Assembly (NCBI RefSeq): GCF_000300875.1
Contig: NZ_AMSG01000018.1
Location: forward strand, 1 to 64,000
Length of the DNA: 64,000 nt
Direction of reading: 5' to 3'
Source: Galbibacter marinus
Lineage (GTDB): Bacteria; Bacteroidota; Bacteroidia; Flavobacteriales; Flavobacteriaceae
A program made the position numbers and the translations under genes. This document shows, piece after piece, positions 44,449 to 54,579 of this stretch (positions are counted from its first letter, which is position 1; the number at the start of each line of letters is the position of its first letter). A model generated the notes under the pieces. The model was not told the origin of the DNA and made no database searches. It saw only the letters and a list, made by a program, of their open reading frames with translations.

Positions 44449-45120
44449 CTATTTTCTATTAATTATTCTCCCGTCTAAAAGCTCAATAATTTGAGTGCCG
44501 TAGTCAGCATTTTTTTCAGAATGTGTTACCTGAACAATAGTGACGCCTTCTTGGTTTAGTTGTTTAAAAATTTCCATAATTTCTTCTCCCTGCTTAGAAT
44601 TCAGATTTCCAGTAGGCTCATCCGCTAGAAGTAATTTTGGGTTACCTATTAGAGCACGAGCAACTCCAACTAATTGCTGTTGTCCACCACTTAGTTGAGC
44701 TGGAAACAAATCTTTTTTACCTACAATATTAAAACGATCCAACATATCCGAAACAAGTGCTTTCCGCTCTGAGGATTTAAATTTTTTGTAGAGCAGTGGA
44801 GTTTCAATATTCTCATATACAGTGAGTTCATCAATGAGGTGATAGGCTTGAAAAACAAAACCGATGTTTTCCTTAAATAAGTGCGATCTCATTTTTCCCT
44901 TTAATTGGTGTATAGGTTCCCCGTTAAAATAATATTCCCCTTCATCAAAAGTATCTATCATACCTAAAACATTAAGCAAGGTAGACTTCCCAGAGCCAGA
45001 AGGTCCCATAACGGATATAAAAGCGCCCTTTTCTACCTTTAGGTTTACATCCTTGAGCATGTAAAATCTATTCCCGCCTGAATTCACCCATTTAAATATA
45101 TTTTTAAGTTCTAACAACAT
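44449..45120 (-). CDS. ABC transporter ATPase (MacB/LolD type), variant motifs
   Basis: 223 residues, one nucleotide-binding domain. Walker A 'GPSGSGKSTLL', Q-loop 'VFQAYHLIDELT', signature 'LSGGQQQLVGVARAL', Walker B 'LLLADEP' with 'TGNLNS' and H-loop 'VTHSE'. Compared with its paralogue at 52409 the signature has LVG for RVA, and the D-loop has Asn for Asp (NLNS not NLDS). Walker residues are intact, so it should bind ATP, but coupling may differ. It lies 17 bases after a permease gene. Confidence 0.93.
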   Translation of the reverse strand: MLLELKNIFKWVNSGGNRFYMLKDVNLKVEKGAFISVMGPSGSGKSTLLNVLGMIDTFDEGEYYFNGEPIHQLKGKMRSHLFKENIGFVFQAYHLIDELTVYENIETPLLYKKFKSSERKALVSDMLDRFNIVGKKDLFPAQLSGGQQQLVGVARALIGNPKLLLADEPTGNLNSKQGEEIMEIFKQLNQEGVTIVQVTHSEKNADYGTQIIELLDGRIINRK

Positions 45121-45137
45121 GATTTGTTTGATTTTAA

Positions 45138-47543
45138 TTATTCGTTTCTTAGGCTATTAATTGGATTTGCTAATGCTGTTTTGATAGCTTGGAAAGCTAC
45201 AGTTATCAATGCGATAATTACCACTAATGTTGCCGTTATAACAAACATTTTCCAGCCTATATCAATGCGATACGGATAATTTTCCAACCAGGTATTTGAC
45301 GCCATCCAAGCAATAGGAATAGCAATTGCAAGCGCAATTGCCACTAATTTTAAAAAATCCAATGAAAGTATGTTCATGACATCACTCACTGAAGCCCCTA
45401 ACACCTTACGTATCCCAATCTCTTTAGTCCGTTTTTCGGATGACAAGACTGTTAATCCAAACAACCCAATACAAGAAATAAAAATGGTAAGCAGGGCGCC
45501 AAATAGTAGTATTTTTCTCCATTTAGCTTCTGCTTGATAGGCTTCCTTATTCACATCGTCCTTAAATACGTAGGAATAAGGACTAAGTGGAAATATTTTC
45601 TTAAAAGATTCTTCTATGTGTTTTAAACTCTGAGTAGCAGAATTGGGTTTGATTTTTATGTCAAAATTGTCAAAAGAAATGTTGCTTATCATAGTAAATA
45701 ACTGTGGTTCAATTTTCTGATTCAATGACAAGAAATGATAATCTTTAATCACACCAATTACCTGGTAAATTTCATTCTGGTTATAAAAGAAATTAACAGT
45801 TTGTCCTATAGGATTTTCCCAATTGGCTTTTTCCACAAATGCCTGGTTTACCATGATATTCTTTGAAGCATCCATAGGGTGATCTGGAGAAAAATTTCTT
45901 CCTTTGACAATTGGAATTTTTAGCTCTGGAAAGTAAGATTCATCGATCACTGCGTAACTAAAGTTAATTTCCTCCTCATTTGCAAGTTTAGCCATGGTCC
46001 ATAAATGGCCCACATTGTTAGGTGCTACTGAAACAATATTAACATCTGTAAGCAGCTCATTTTTGAAAAGTTTTGCTTTGTCTTTACTGATATAACCTTT
46101 TGATATACTAATTATATTACTATCATCATAGCCTAAGTCAGCGTTTGTCAAATAGTTGAATTGCCTATATATAGTGAATGTTGCTATAATTAAGAATGAA
46201 GCAAGTGAAAACTGTAAAACGACCAAGAATCTTTGAAGGTAGTTTTTCCCTCCAATGTTAAAACGACTATACAAAATCTCAACTGGATTGTATTTTGAAA
46301 GTACTAAAGCAGGATAAAAGCCAGCTGATAAAGCGGTAAATAGAAATAAACCTAGATATGCCAGGATCAATCTAAAATCGAGTAAATACGAAAATGAGAG
46401 CGCCTTATTTGAGAGTTCGTTAAACACAGGTAATACTAGTAGAACAACAATAATAGCCATTGCAAAAGCCATAAAGCAAAGTAAAAAAGATTCCCCTAAA
46501 AACTGTATAATAAGTTGTTTTCGATCACCTCCAACTACCTTACGGATTCCAATTTCTTTAGCGCGTTTAATTGATCTGGCTATTGTTAGGTTTATAAAAT
46601 TAATACAAGCTATTATGAGCACAAAAAGTGCAATTCCTGAAAGTATATAAGAATACATTGGATTCCCTGCATTACTCAATCCATTTTGCGCTGGACGTTC
46701 TGTATCAAGGTGTAACGTGGAATAGGGCTGCAACAAATAGGAACCCATGGTGGCATCTTGACCTCCTCCATACCGCTCTATCATTGATTTAAACGCTCCC
46801 GAAGCATCCTTTTCATAAAATGCTTGCATTTGTTCTTCTATATCGGTTTTATCCGAATATGGATTTAATACCACAAAGGTGTTTAAAAAATAGCTATACC
46901 AGTTAAGATCATTGTTAGCATCTTCTACAGAGACCTTAAAGGGTAGTAGCACATCAAATTGAATAGAAGAATTCTGAGGACTATTTTTTGCTATTGCAGT
47001 CACTTTAAAAGGGGTAAATATACTGTCTTGACGGATCATAACCGTTTCCCCATAAACATTCAAGCGTCCAAATTGCTTCTCTGCAAAATCTTCCGAAACT
47101 ATTATTGAATTAGGATTTTTTAAACAGGTTTTTGGATTGCCCTCCAAAAGAGGAAAACTGAAAATGGAGAAAAAGGTCGAGTCAACTCTTAATACTTTTT
47201 GCGAATAAATAGCACCATCTTTCTTTATATCTTCTGCTCCTCCTTGGATTCGTACAAAAGATTCAATACCTGCTACATTTTGCTTAAATCTAGGGCCCTG
47301 AAGGTATCCAGAATTTCCGTTTTTATGTAGCTTTCCATTAATCGTTTTCTCCTGTGTTACCCTATAGATGTTATTCACATTTTCATGAAACATATCAAAG
47401 CTAACCTCGTCCTTAACATATAAAAGGATGAGCATTGCACAGCTAAGCCCTAAACTTAATCCCAGTATATTAATAAGGGAATAAACCTTATTGCGTCGTA
47501 AATTTCTCCAAGCTATTTTAAGATAATTTCTGATCATTGCCAT
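45138..47543 (-). CDS. MacB-like ABC permease, two FtsX domains
   Basis: 801 residues. N-terminal helix (about 20-42) after 'NYLKIAWRNLRRNK', a large periplasmic MacB_PCD-like domain (about 50-250), a first FtsX three-helix domain (about 295-420) preceded by the coupling motif 'RAKEIGIRKVVGG', a second periplasmic part, and a second FtsX domain (about 680-795) with 'RTKEIGIRKVLGAS', ending 'NPINSLRNE'. Such long permeases are typical in Bacteroidota and are thought to expel peptides or lipophilic compounds by mechanotransmission. Substrate unknown. Confidence 0.93.
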   Translation of the reverse strand: MAMIRNYLKIAWRNLRRNKVYSLINILGLSLGLSCAMLILLYVKDEVSFDMFHENVNNIYRVTQEKTINGKLHKNGNSGYLQGPRFKQNVAGIESFVRIQGGAEDIKKDGAIYSQKVLRVDSTFFSIFSFPLLEGNPKTCLKNPNSIIVSEDFAEKQFGRLNVYGETVMIRQDSIFTPFKVTAIAKNSPQNSSIQFDVLLPFKVSVEDANNDLNWYSYFLNTFVVLNPYSDKTDIEEQMQAFYEKDASGAFKSMIERYGGGQDATMGSYLLQPYSTLHLDTERPAQNGLSNAGNPMYSYILSGIALFVLIIACINFINLTIARSIKRAKEIGIRKVVGGDRKQLIIQFLGESFLLCFMAFAMAIIVVLLVLPVFNELSNKALSFSYLLDFRLILAYLGLFLFTALSAGFYPALVLSKYNPVEILYSRFNIGGKNYLQRFLVVLQFSLASFLIIATFTIYRQFNYLTNADLGYDDSNIISISKGYISKDKAKLFKNELLTDVNIVSVAPNNVGHLWTMAKLANEEEINFSYAVIDESYFPELKIPIVKGRNFSPDHPMDASKNIMVNQAFVEKANWENPIGQTVNFFYNQNEIYQVIGVIKDYHFLSLNQKIEPQLFTMISNISFDNFDIKIKPNSATQSLKHIEESFKKIFPLSPYSYVFKDDVNKEAYQAEAKWRKILLFGALLTIFISCIGLFGLTVLSSEKRTKEIGIRKVLGASVSDVMNILSLDFLKLVAIALAIAIPIAWMASNTWLENYPYRIDIGWKMFVITATLVVIIALITVAFQAIKTALANPINSLRNE

Positions 47544-47548
47544 TTGTT

Positions 47549-49969
47549 TTATTCGGTTTGTAGGCTTTTAATAGGATTTTGGAGTGCCGACCTGATGGTT
47601 CTTCCCCCAATAGTTGCAATGGAAATAAGCAATACAAGCACCCCTGCAAAGAGAAATGTCCATATGCTTAATTCGATTCGAAAAACATAGGTTTGTAACC
47701 AATTGGAACAGACCCACCAAGCTATAGGAGCGCTAATTAAAAAGGCTAACATTACCAATACTATAAATTGTTTGACTAGTAGAAATGTTATAGTAGAGAC
47801 ACTTGCCCCGACTACCTTTCTAATACCAATTTCCTTTTTTCTTTGTTCAACCATTAGCAATGACATGGCAAACAATCCAACACAGCTTAAAATAATGGCC
47901 AGTATGGATCCACTTCCAATCATTGATGCCATAAGGCGTTCATTAATTAGAGTTCGGTCAATATTCTCATCTAGATAGGAGCCTAGAAATTCAACATTAG
48001 GTTCTATTTTGTTCCAAGCTTTTTTTACCTCATCCATTGAACTTAAAAGATGTGTTGAAGCAACTTTAATATATACATTACTCATATCACCTTTAGGCTG
48101 AAGAAAAATCGTTAGTGGTTTTATAGTTGAATTGAATCCCTGATAATTAAAGTTTTTAACCACACCTATTACTGAATATCGAATAGTTTCACTGAGAAAT
48201 ATTTGAGTCTGTAGAGGATCCTTTTCCTCGAGTTGAAGTGCCATTGCTTGGTTGATAATCAACCCTAAACTATCACTTTTAAATTGTCGGCTAAAAGAAC
48301 GGCCTTCTAAAAGTTCTATATCTAATGTCTGAATATAATCATAATCCACACTTAGGATATTAGTATCTACACGCCGTCCTTTATAAACAAAACCAATTTC
48401 GCTTTCATGAGATGAACCATCTTTCCCTAACCCTAAAATATTGTTGGACGCCGAAATACTAATAATTCCAGGGGTATCGCTCAGTTCATTTCGCAATAAT
48501 TGGATGGCCTGACTATCTTCCCGTTTCCCGTTTAGTGGAAATGCAATGACTTGTTCTTTATTAAAGCCAATATCTTTGCTACGCATGTATTCCAGTTGAT
48601 CCCTTAGCACAAGTGTTCCACTGATAAGCAAAACTGTTATTGCAAATTGAAGTATCATCAGGCCATCACTTATATAGTTTTTATCTGTTGGCTTTAGTTT
48701 ACCTTTTAAACTTTGTATTGTATTATGCTTAGTCATGACTAAGGATGGATAACCCCCTGCAATAAAAGTGATGATAAGCAATAGCATCAAATAAATAATT
48801 ATCACAAATGGGCTCAGTGTATTACTAAAGGAGGCAGATGTTCTAAAAGTAGTCTGAAATGGTTCTAGTAACATGCTAGCCAGTAATACTCCCAAAATCA
48901 AAGCACAACTATAGACCAATATACTCTCACCCCAAAATTGGAAAAACAAATGTGTATTACTTGCTCCCAATGTTTTTCTCATACCAATTTCCTGTAATCT
49001 CTTCGTGCATTTAGCTATACTCATATTTATAAAATTCGCACTTGCAATAAAAAGTATTAGAAGAGCAATTCCCAAAACTAGGTATGGATACACACGACTT
49101 ACTTTCGCATTTCCGTTTACTTCAGTAGTAAAGTGAAGATCCTTTAGGGATAATAACTTTTGTTGTATATATTGACCGTTTTGGTCTGCTTGGACTCCAC
49201 TCTTTTTATAATCCTCTATAAACCCTTTAAAATGCAATGCTGTAAATGCCCTAGTGGATTTTTCAAATTGGGATGGATCAATACCATTTGAAAGTTGTAA
49301 ATAAACCGAATGATTTGAATTACTCCAATTGCCCACATTATTTGCATATATGGCATCAGATTGGTGCTTGAAGTTTATGGCAAGGTCAAATTGTATACTA
49401 CTTTGTTCAGGGATATTTTCAAGAATTGAAGAAATTGTAAACGGCCTTTTTTCACCTTGAATCATTAGGTATACAGTCTGACCCAATGCTTTTTCATTTC
49501 CAAATAAAATAGATGCGGCTTTTTTGGTAATAACAAGAGTTGATTTATCCGTGAGTAGCTGCGCTTTATCTCCTTGGTTGAATGGAAAACTGAAAATGGA
49601 AAAGAAATCGGGATCCACATAGGCTGCCCCCATTGACAGCTCCTTATCTCCTTTTATCACAAGTACCTTTGATCCATTATACCTACTTATCTTTTCCACC
49701 CCAGGTACTTCTTCCTGAAGTGAACTCGCAAAAGGAATTGGTTTTGAATCATGGGATTTCGGACCATCAGAAGTCTGAACTGTGGCATAAATTTGATAAG
49801 TGCTAGCCGCATTTTTGTGAAAACGGTCAAAAGAAAGCTCGAAAAGCGCATAGAGACTTAATAACAAAGCAATTGCAAAAGCCACCGAAAGGCTCACGAT
49901 GTTAATTCCGGAGAATATTTTATCCTTCAAAAGACTCCTCCACGCTATTTTAAGATAATTTCTAACCAT
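47549..49969 (-). CDS. MacB-like ABC permease, two FtsX domains
   Basis: 806 residues, same layout as its two neighbours: N-terminal helix after 'NYLKIAWRSLLKDKI', periplasmic domains, first coupling motif 'RLQEIGMRKTLGAS' and second 'KKEIGIRKVVGAS', and tail 'NPIKSLQTE'. It is clearly homologous to but well diverged from the other two, so the three are old paralogues and not a recent duplication. It is separated from them by 5 and 21 bases in one operon. Confidence 0.93.
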   Translation of the reverse strand: MVRNYLKIAWRSLLKDKIFSGINIVSLSVAFAIALLLSLYALFELSFDRFHKNAASTYQIYATVQTSDGPKSHDSKPIPFASSLQEEVPGVEKISRYNGSKVLVIKGDKELSMGAAYVDPDFFSIFSFPFNQGDKAQLLTDKSTLVITKKAASILFGNEKALGQTVYLMIQGEKRPFTISSILENIPEQSSIQFDLAINFKHQSDAIYANNVGNWSNSNHSVYLQLSNGIDPSQFEKSTRAFTALHFKGFIEDYKKSGVQADQNGQYIQQKLLSLKDLHFTTEVNGNAKVSRVYPYLVLGIALLILFIASANFINMSIAKCTKRLQEIGMRKTLGASNTHLFFQFWGESILVYSCALILGVLLASMLLEPFQTTFRTSASFSNTLSPFVIIIYLMLLLIITFIAGGYPSLVMTKHNTIQSLKGKLKPTDKNYISDGLMILQFAITVLLISGTLVLRDQLEYMRSKDIGFNKEQVIAFPLNGKREDSQAIQLLRNELSDTPGIISISASNNILGLGKDGSSHESEIGFVYKGRRVDTNILSVDYDYIQTLDIELLEGRSFSRQFKSDSLGLIINQAMALQLEEKDPLQTQIFLSETIRYSVIGVVKNFNYQGFNSTIKPLTIFLQPKGDMSNVYIKVASTHLLSSMDEVKKAWNKIEPNVEFLGSYLDENIDRTLINERLMASMIGSGSILAIILSCVGLFAMSLLMVEQRKKEIGIRKVVGASVSTITFLLVKQFIVLVMLAFLISAPIAWWVCSNWLQTYVFRIELSIWTFLFAGVLVLLISIATIGGRTIRSALQNPIKSLQTE

Positions 49970-49990
49970 ACTGATGTACTTTTTGATACT

Positions 49991-52381
49991 TTAATCATTT
50001 CTTAAACTTTTAATAGGATTAGCACTCGCTGCCTTTATGGATCGAAATCCTACAGTTATAGCTGTGATAGAAAGTGCAATTAACCCAGAGGCGGCAAACA
50101 TCCACCATTTAATGTCAATCCGGTAAGCAAAATTTTGTAACCATGAATCCATCACATACCATGCAATTGGAAATGCAATGACGCATGACAATAACACTAG
50201 CTTTATGAATTGTTTTGAAAGTAAATACGTAATCGTTCCTGTCCCAGCACCTAAAACCTTTCGGATTCCTATTTCTTTAACCCGTTTCCTTGCATTCAAA
50301 GAAATAAGACCAAACATCCCCATACAGGTAATAATAATGGTTATAAAAGCAACATAGTTTACGGTATTAAGTATGCCATTTAAAAGTTTGTACTGTGAAC
50401 TCACACGTGCGTTCATCGGTTCATAATTAAACTCATGTCGCGATGCTATATCATCAAATGCCCCTTTTAAATTATTTATAACCAAATCTTCCTTACCTGG
50501 AGTAATTTTTATGCTTAAGTAACTATTGTTATATCCTAACCCTCTCTTACCTCCATAATAATGTAAAATAGGCTCAATATCATTTTGCATATCTTGGTAA
50601 TGAAAATCCTCTAATAGTCCTATCACATTATAGGTTTCTTCTTTCCCTCCTTTTTCTACTACCTTCTTATTGGCAATACTACTCCAACCAAACGATTCCA
50701 TTGCTTTTCTGTTGATGATAACCGACTTGCTCTCAGAGGCGTCTCGAAGCTCATCAAAATCTCGTCCTTCAATGAGTGAAATCCCGAATGTTTCTGCATA
50801 ACCCTGCCCTGCATGGCCTTTTCGTATGCCCAATTCTACTTTTGACACAGGGTCATAGAAATTATTATAATTGTATCTATAGGACGTTGGAATTACCTCG
50901 GTAGTTGAAAAACTTTGAACATATGGATTGTTTTTTAATTCTTCCAATGCTACGGCTATTCTTGAATTTGCCGCTTCTTTATCTTTATAATCTAAATTCA
51001 GTTTAACAATACTCACACCCTCCGGATTATACCCCAGCGGAACATTATTCATATATTGAATTTGATTTTTTAAAACCAGTGCCACACAAATAAAAACTAT
51101 AGCCAGTGCAAACTGAATTGTAATAAATGTATTCCGCACAAAAAAGCTTTTGTTTGTGTTCTGACTTTTCCCTTTAAGGGATAGAATAATTGGCATACTG
51201 ATAATATTCAGTATCGGTATTATTCCTACAATAACGGTTATTAATATGCCCGAAAGAACATAAAGTATTACGATGGGGTAATCAGAAGTTAAATCAAAAT
51301 GGATACTCCCAAACCTTGATCCATAAATGGTATTCATAGCAGGTAAAAGGACTTGTATAAACAGAATCCCAGCAATTATCAAAGAAGTAAACACAAGCAT
51401 TGCGTTTTCGATGCAAAACTGTGCTATTAAACTTCGTTTTCCACTTCCGACAATCTTACGTACCGCCAATTCCTTTTTGCGGTTGTATATGACAGAAGTG
51501 TTTAGATTGAGAAGGTTGATGATTACAATAATAAGGACAAATACAATTGTAGCAATAGATCCTTTAATGATCGTATCAACCGTAGGATTGTAATCCTCAC
51601 GATAGTTTAGGAAAGAAGCTAGAGCTATTCTCTCCAGCCCTTTTGTGCTCTCATAATTCCTCATTACAATTTCCCAGATATCTCCTTCTAACTTATTGAT
51701 ATCGGTATCTTTCTTTAACCTGATATAGTTGTACGAAAAAGAATTATACCAATTCGCTCCCTGTTTAAAATCAGATGTTGACTCTAATAAGGCTGTTGGT
51801 AATAACACTTCAAATTTTAATGAAGAATAAGGATTTAATGATTTAAAAACTCCTTGAATAGTCACATTAAGACTATCATCTAATGTTATATTTTGGCCAA
51901 TTGGATTTAAATCTCCAAACAACTGCTTCGAAACTTCGTCAGAAATAACAATTTCATATTTTCCTTGGAGTGCCGTTTTGGGATTTCCGTATTTCAAGGG
52001 GAGTGTAAAAACCTTAAAAAAACTTGTATCTACATATTTGGTGTTTTTCTGTAATTCCTTATTCTCAACCTTCAGCCAAGGCCAATTCCATCCTTGTATA
52101 TGTGTTGCTGCAGCTACATCAGGGGAAGTATGTATTATTTCACCTAAAAGCGGGTAAGTAGTTTGGTCAATTTCATCCCCGTTAGCCAAAACTGTTTTAA
52201 GTGTGTACAGTTCTTCTTTTTTCTCTATGAACGAGTCAGCATCGTAATAAGAATACACCCCAAACCCTAAGGTCATAATACTAGCCAAACCAACGGTAAG
52301 ACCTATAATATTTAAACTAGTAGGAAGTTTGTTTTTCAACAAATGGCGGAAGGCTACTTTTATATAATTTACAATCATCAT
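49991..52381 (-). CDS. MacB-like ABC permease, two FtsX domains
   Basis: 796 residues. N-terminal helix after 'NYIKVAFRHLLKNKL', first coupling motif 'RKKELAVRKIVGSG', second 'RVKEIGIRKVLGAG', and tail 'NPIKSLRND'. The first motif departs most from the EIGxRK norm (ELAVRK). It is the first permease after the canonical ATPase (27 bases), so it may be that ATPase's main partner; this is inference from order. Confidence 0.93.
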   Translation of the reverse strand: MMIVNYIKVAFRHLLKNKLPTSLNIIGLTVGLASIMTLGFGVYSYYDADSFIEKKEELYTLKTVLANGDEIDQTTYPLLGEIIHTSPDVAAATHIQGWNWPWLKVENKELQKNTKYVDTSFFKVFTLPLKYGNPKTALQGKYEIVISDEVSKQLFGDLNPIGQNITLDDSLNVTIQGVFKSLNPYSSLKFEVLLPTALLESTSDFKQGANWYNSFSYNYIRLKKDTDINKLEGDIWEIVMRNYESTKGLERIALASFLNYREDYNPTVDTIIKGSIATIVFVLIIVIINLLNLNTSVIYNRKKELAVRKIVGSGKRSLIAQFCIENAMLVFTSLIIAGILFIQVLLPAMNTIYGSRFGSIHFDLTSDYPIVILYVLSGILITVIVGIIPILNIISMPIILSLKGKSQNTNKSFFVRNTFITIQFALAIVFICVALVLKNQIQYMNNVPLGYNPEGVSIVKLNLDYKDKEAANSRIAVALEELKNNPYVQSFSTTEVIPTSYRYNYNNFYDPVSKVELGIRKGHAGQGYAETFGISLIEGRDFDELRDASESKSVIINRKAMESFGWSSIANKKVVEKGGKEETYNVIGLLEDFHYQDMQNDIEPILHYYGGKRGLGYNNSYLSIKITPGKEDLVINNLKGAFDDIASRHEFNYEPMNARVSSQYKLLNGILNTVNYVAFITIIITCMGMFGLISLNARKRVKEIGIRKVLGAGTGTITYLLSKQFIKLVLLSCVIAFPIAWYVMDSWLQNFAYRIDIKWWMFAASGLIALSITAITVGFRSIKAASANPIKSLRND

Positions 52382-52408
52382 TTATCCTTTTAATTTAGAC
52401 CTTTAACT

Positions 52409-53086
52409 CTATACCAGTACATTTTCTGTTACTTTCTCACCGTCCAACATTCTGATAATTCTATGACTAAATTTAGCATCGTGTTCACTGTGAGTAACCA
52501 TTACGATTGTGGTTCCTTGTTCGTTCAAGGCTGTTAAAAGATCCATCACTTCATTACCATTACTACTATCTAAATTACCAGTAGGCTCATCCGCTAGAAT
52601 TAACTTAGGATTGTTCACTACAGCCCTAGCTACTGCAACACGCTGCTGTTGTCCTCCTGAGAGTTGTTGAGGAAAATGCTTGCGTCGATGCATAATTTGC
52701 ATTTTTTCCAAAACTTCATGAACTCGTTTTTTCCTTTCTGAAGGTTTTACACCAGTATAGATTAAAGGAAGTTCAACATTTTCAAAAACAGTTAATTCGT
52801 CTATGAGATTAAAGCTTTGAAATACAAACCCAATATTATGTTTCCTCAAGTTCGCTCGCTTACGTTCATTAAAACCTGAAACTTCAATTCCATTAAATAT
52901 AAAACTACCATTATCCGGGTCATCCAAGAGTCCCAGAATATTTAACAAGGTTGATTTACCACAACCAGAAGGCCCCATTACGGCTACAAACTCTCCTTCT
53001 TTTACTTCAAAAGAAAGTTTGTTTAAGGCAATTGTTTGCACTTCTTCGGTACGATAGTATTTTTCTAAATCGGTAATTTTTATCAT
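52409..53086 (-). CDS. ABC transporter ATPase (MacB/LolD type), canonical
   Basis: 225 residues. Walker A '[11 protein letters not shown]', Q-loop '[12 protein letters not shown]', signature '[15 protein letters not shown]', Walker B 'LILADEP', D-loop 'TGNLDS' and H-loop 'VTHSE', all canonical. It powers the FtsX-type permeases encoded after it. It lies 34 bases after the adaptor gene. The second ATPase of the cluster (44449) differs in signature and D-loop. Confidence 0.95.
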   Translation of the reverse strand: MIKITDLEKYYRTEEVQTIALNKLSFEVKEGEFVAVMGPSGCGKSTLLNILGLLDDPDNGSFIFNGIEVSGFNERKRANLRKHNIGFVFQSFNLIDELTVFENVELPLIYTGVKPSERKKRVHEVLEKMQIMHRRKHFPQQLSGGQQQRVAVARAVVNNPKLILADEPTGNLDSSNGNEVMDLLTALNEQGTTIVMVTHSEHDAKFSHRIIRMLDGEKVTENVLV

Positions 53087-53120
53087 AATTCTATTATTGT
53101 GTACATTCTAATTGATACAG

Positions 53121-54371
53121 TTAATTTAATATAAGTTCTTGGATTTCTCCATAATTATCATATCCTGAAGTAATAACCTTATCTCCTGGATTTAACCCAT
53201 CTATAACTTCATAAAACTCAGTATTCTGGTTTCCTAACTGGATGGATTGTCTATAAGCAGTTGTTTGATCCTTATTTAGTTTAAATATCCAATTCCCCCC
53301 TGTTTGCTGGAAAAACCCACCTTTCGGGATTAACAGAGCCTGTTTTTCTTGACTAAGTGCTACACGAATTTGAAGTGTCTGTCCTCTTCTAATTCCAGCA
53401 GGCACCTCAGCTTGAAAATGCATATCCACCAGAAAACGACCGTTTATCACCTGAGTATAAACTTTTTTAATTTCCAATGTATAGGTTTTTCCACTAAAAT
53501 TAAAGGTCCCAATTTGTCCTGCATAAATCCTAGCGATATAATGTTCATCAACCTCAACTCGAACCTTATAACCACTCAGAACATCAATTTGTCCAAGCCG
53601 CTCCCCTTTGGTTTTAGACTGACCAATTTCAGCGTCAAGTGAGGTTAATTGACCATCTACGGGTGCTCTCACTATCAAATCACCTACTTTTTTCCGCATC
53701 AACTCAAGTGCAGTGCGAGTTCGTTGGTATGAGTCTTGTGCTTGAGAAAATTCTTGATTTGTAGCAATTGAATCTTGAGCTACTACCTGTTGAGCTAATT
53801 CTAACCGTTGTTTTTGATAATTGTATTCATTTTCAGAAGCTATTAGGTCCTGTCTTCCGATCGCATCTTTATCATAAAGTTTTTGATTCAAATTGTAAAC
53901 GCGCTTTGCTTCGATAAGTTTATTTTTAACATCCGTTAGTTGATTTAACCTGTTAATTGTATTTTGTCTCGCTGAATTCTGCTGAATCTGCATCTGGGTA
54001 AGCAGGTTGTAAACAGCGGTTTCTTGATTCACTAGGCTTAGCTCCAAATCAGTATTAGAAAGCCGAAGGATTGGTTCACCTTTTTTCATAATAGCTCCAT
54101 CTTCAACAAACTTTTCTTCCACTCGTCCACCTTCTACTGCATCCAAATAAATTGTTGTAATAGGCAGAACTATCCCATTTACGGGAATATCTTCTTGAAA
54201 AACTCCTTGGACAGCCTCACTTATTGTAAGTCGTTCGTTCTCAACATTCAACTTTGAAGGACCAGAAGATGAAACAATAACGAAAACTACAAATGCAATA
54301 AAAAGGACTATGGTCGTTAAAATAAAAATCCTTGATGTGGTAAATCTTTTCTTCTCTAATGGAATATCCAT
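53121..54371 (-). CDS. HlyD/MacA-type periplasmic adaptor protein
   Basis: 416 residues. One N-terminal membrane helix (about 15-33), a lipoyl-like domain halved by a long coiled coil (about 110-215, 'LTQMQIQQNSARQNTINRLN' and on), then beta-barrel and membrane-proximal domains ending 'GLNPGDKVITSGYDNYGEI'. Such adaptors join an inner-membrane ABC permease to TolC. It is the first gene of the efflux operon and is divergent from the sigma-54 regulator. A possible -24/-12 promoter lies just upstream. Confidence 0.93.
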   Translation of the reverse strand: MDIPLEKKRFTTSRIFILTTIVLFIAFVVFVIVSSSGPSKLNVENERLTISEAVQGVFQEDIPVNGIVLPITTIYLDAVEGGRVEEKFVEDGAIMKKGEPILRLSNTDLELSLVNQETAVYNLLTQMQIQQNSARQNTINRLNQLTDVKNKLIEAKRVYNLNQKLYDKDAIGRQDLIASENEYNYQKQRLELAQQVVAQDSIATNQEFSQAQDSYQRTRTALELMRKKVGDLIVRAPVDGQLTSLDAEIGQSKTKGERLGQIDVLSGYKVRVEVDEHYIARIYAGQIGTFNFSGKTYTLEIKKVYTQVINGRFLVDMHFQAEVPAGIRRGQTLQIRVALSQEKQALLIPKGGFFQQTGGNWIFKLNKDQTTAYRQSIQLGNQNTEFYEVIDGLNPGDKVITSGYDNYGEIQELILN

Positions 54372-54402
54372 ATCATTAATTCAATTATGCACAAACAAAT
54401 AA

Positions 54403-54418
54403 GACATAAGTGTGCCAA
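54403..54418 (-). promoter_or_regulatory. Possible sigma-54 promoter of the efflux operon
   Basis: On the minus strand TTGGCACA (54418-54411) is a perfect -24 element. The -12 position reads TGTC where TTGC is expected, so half the promoter is imperfect. It would start the transcript about 20 bases before the adaptor ATG. The divergent neighbour encodes a sigma-54 activator, which raises the odds. CGTATGTACG at 54489-54498 (CGTA-TG-TACG) could be an upstream activator site. Confidence 0.4.
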
Positions 54419-54579
54419 AAGATTAAACAGGTCATTTCCAGCGCATTAACAATTTAAAAAAGAATGAAGGTGTTCGATAACAGTACAACGTATGTACGAA
54501 AACAATACGGATTTTACACTTGTGAAATAAACTCCTGTACCACTTTTAGCAAGCCACATAATATTGTAATATTGTAGTG

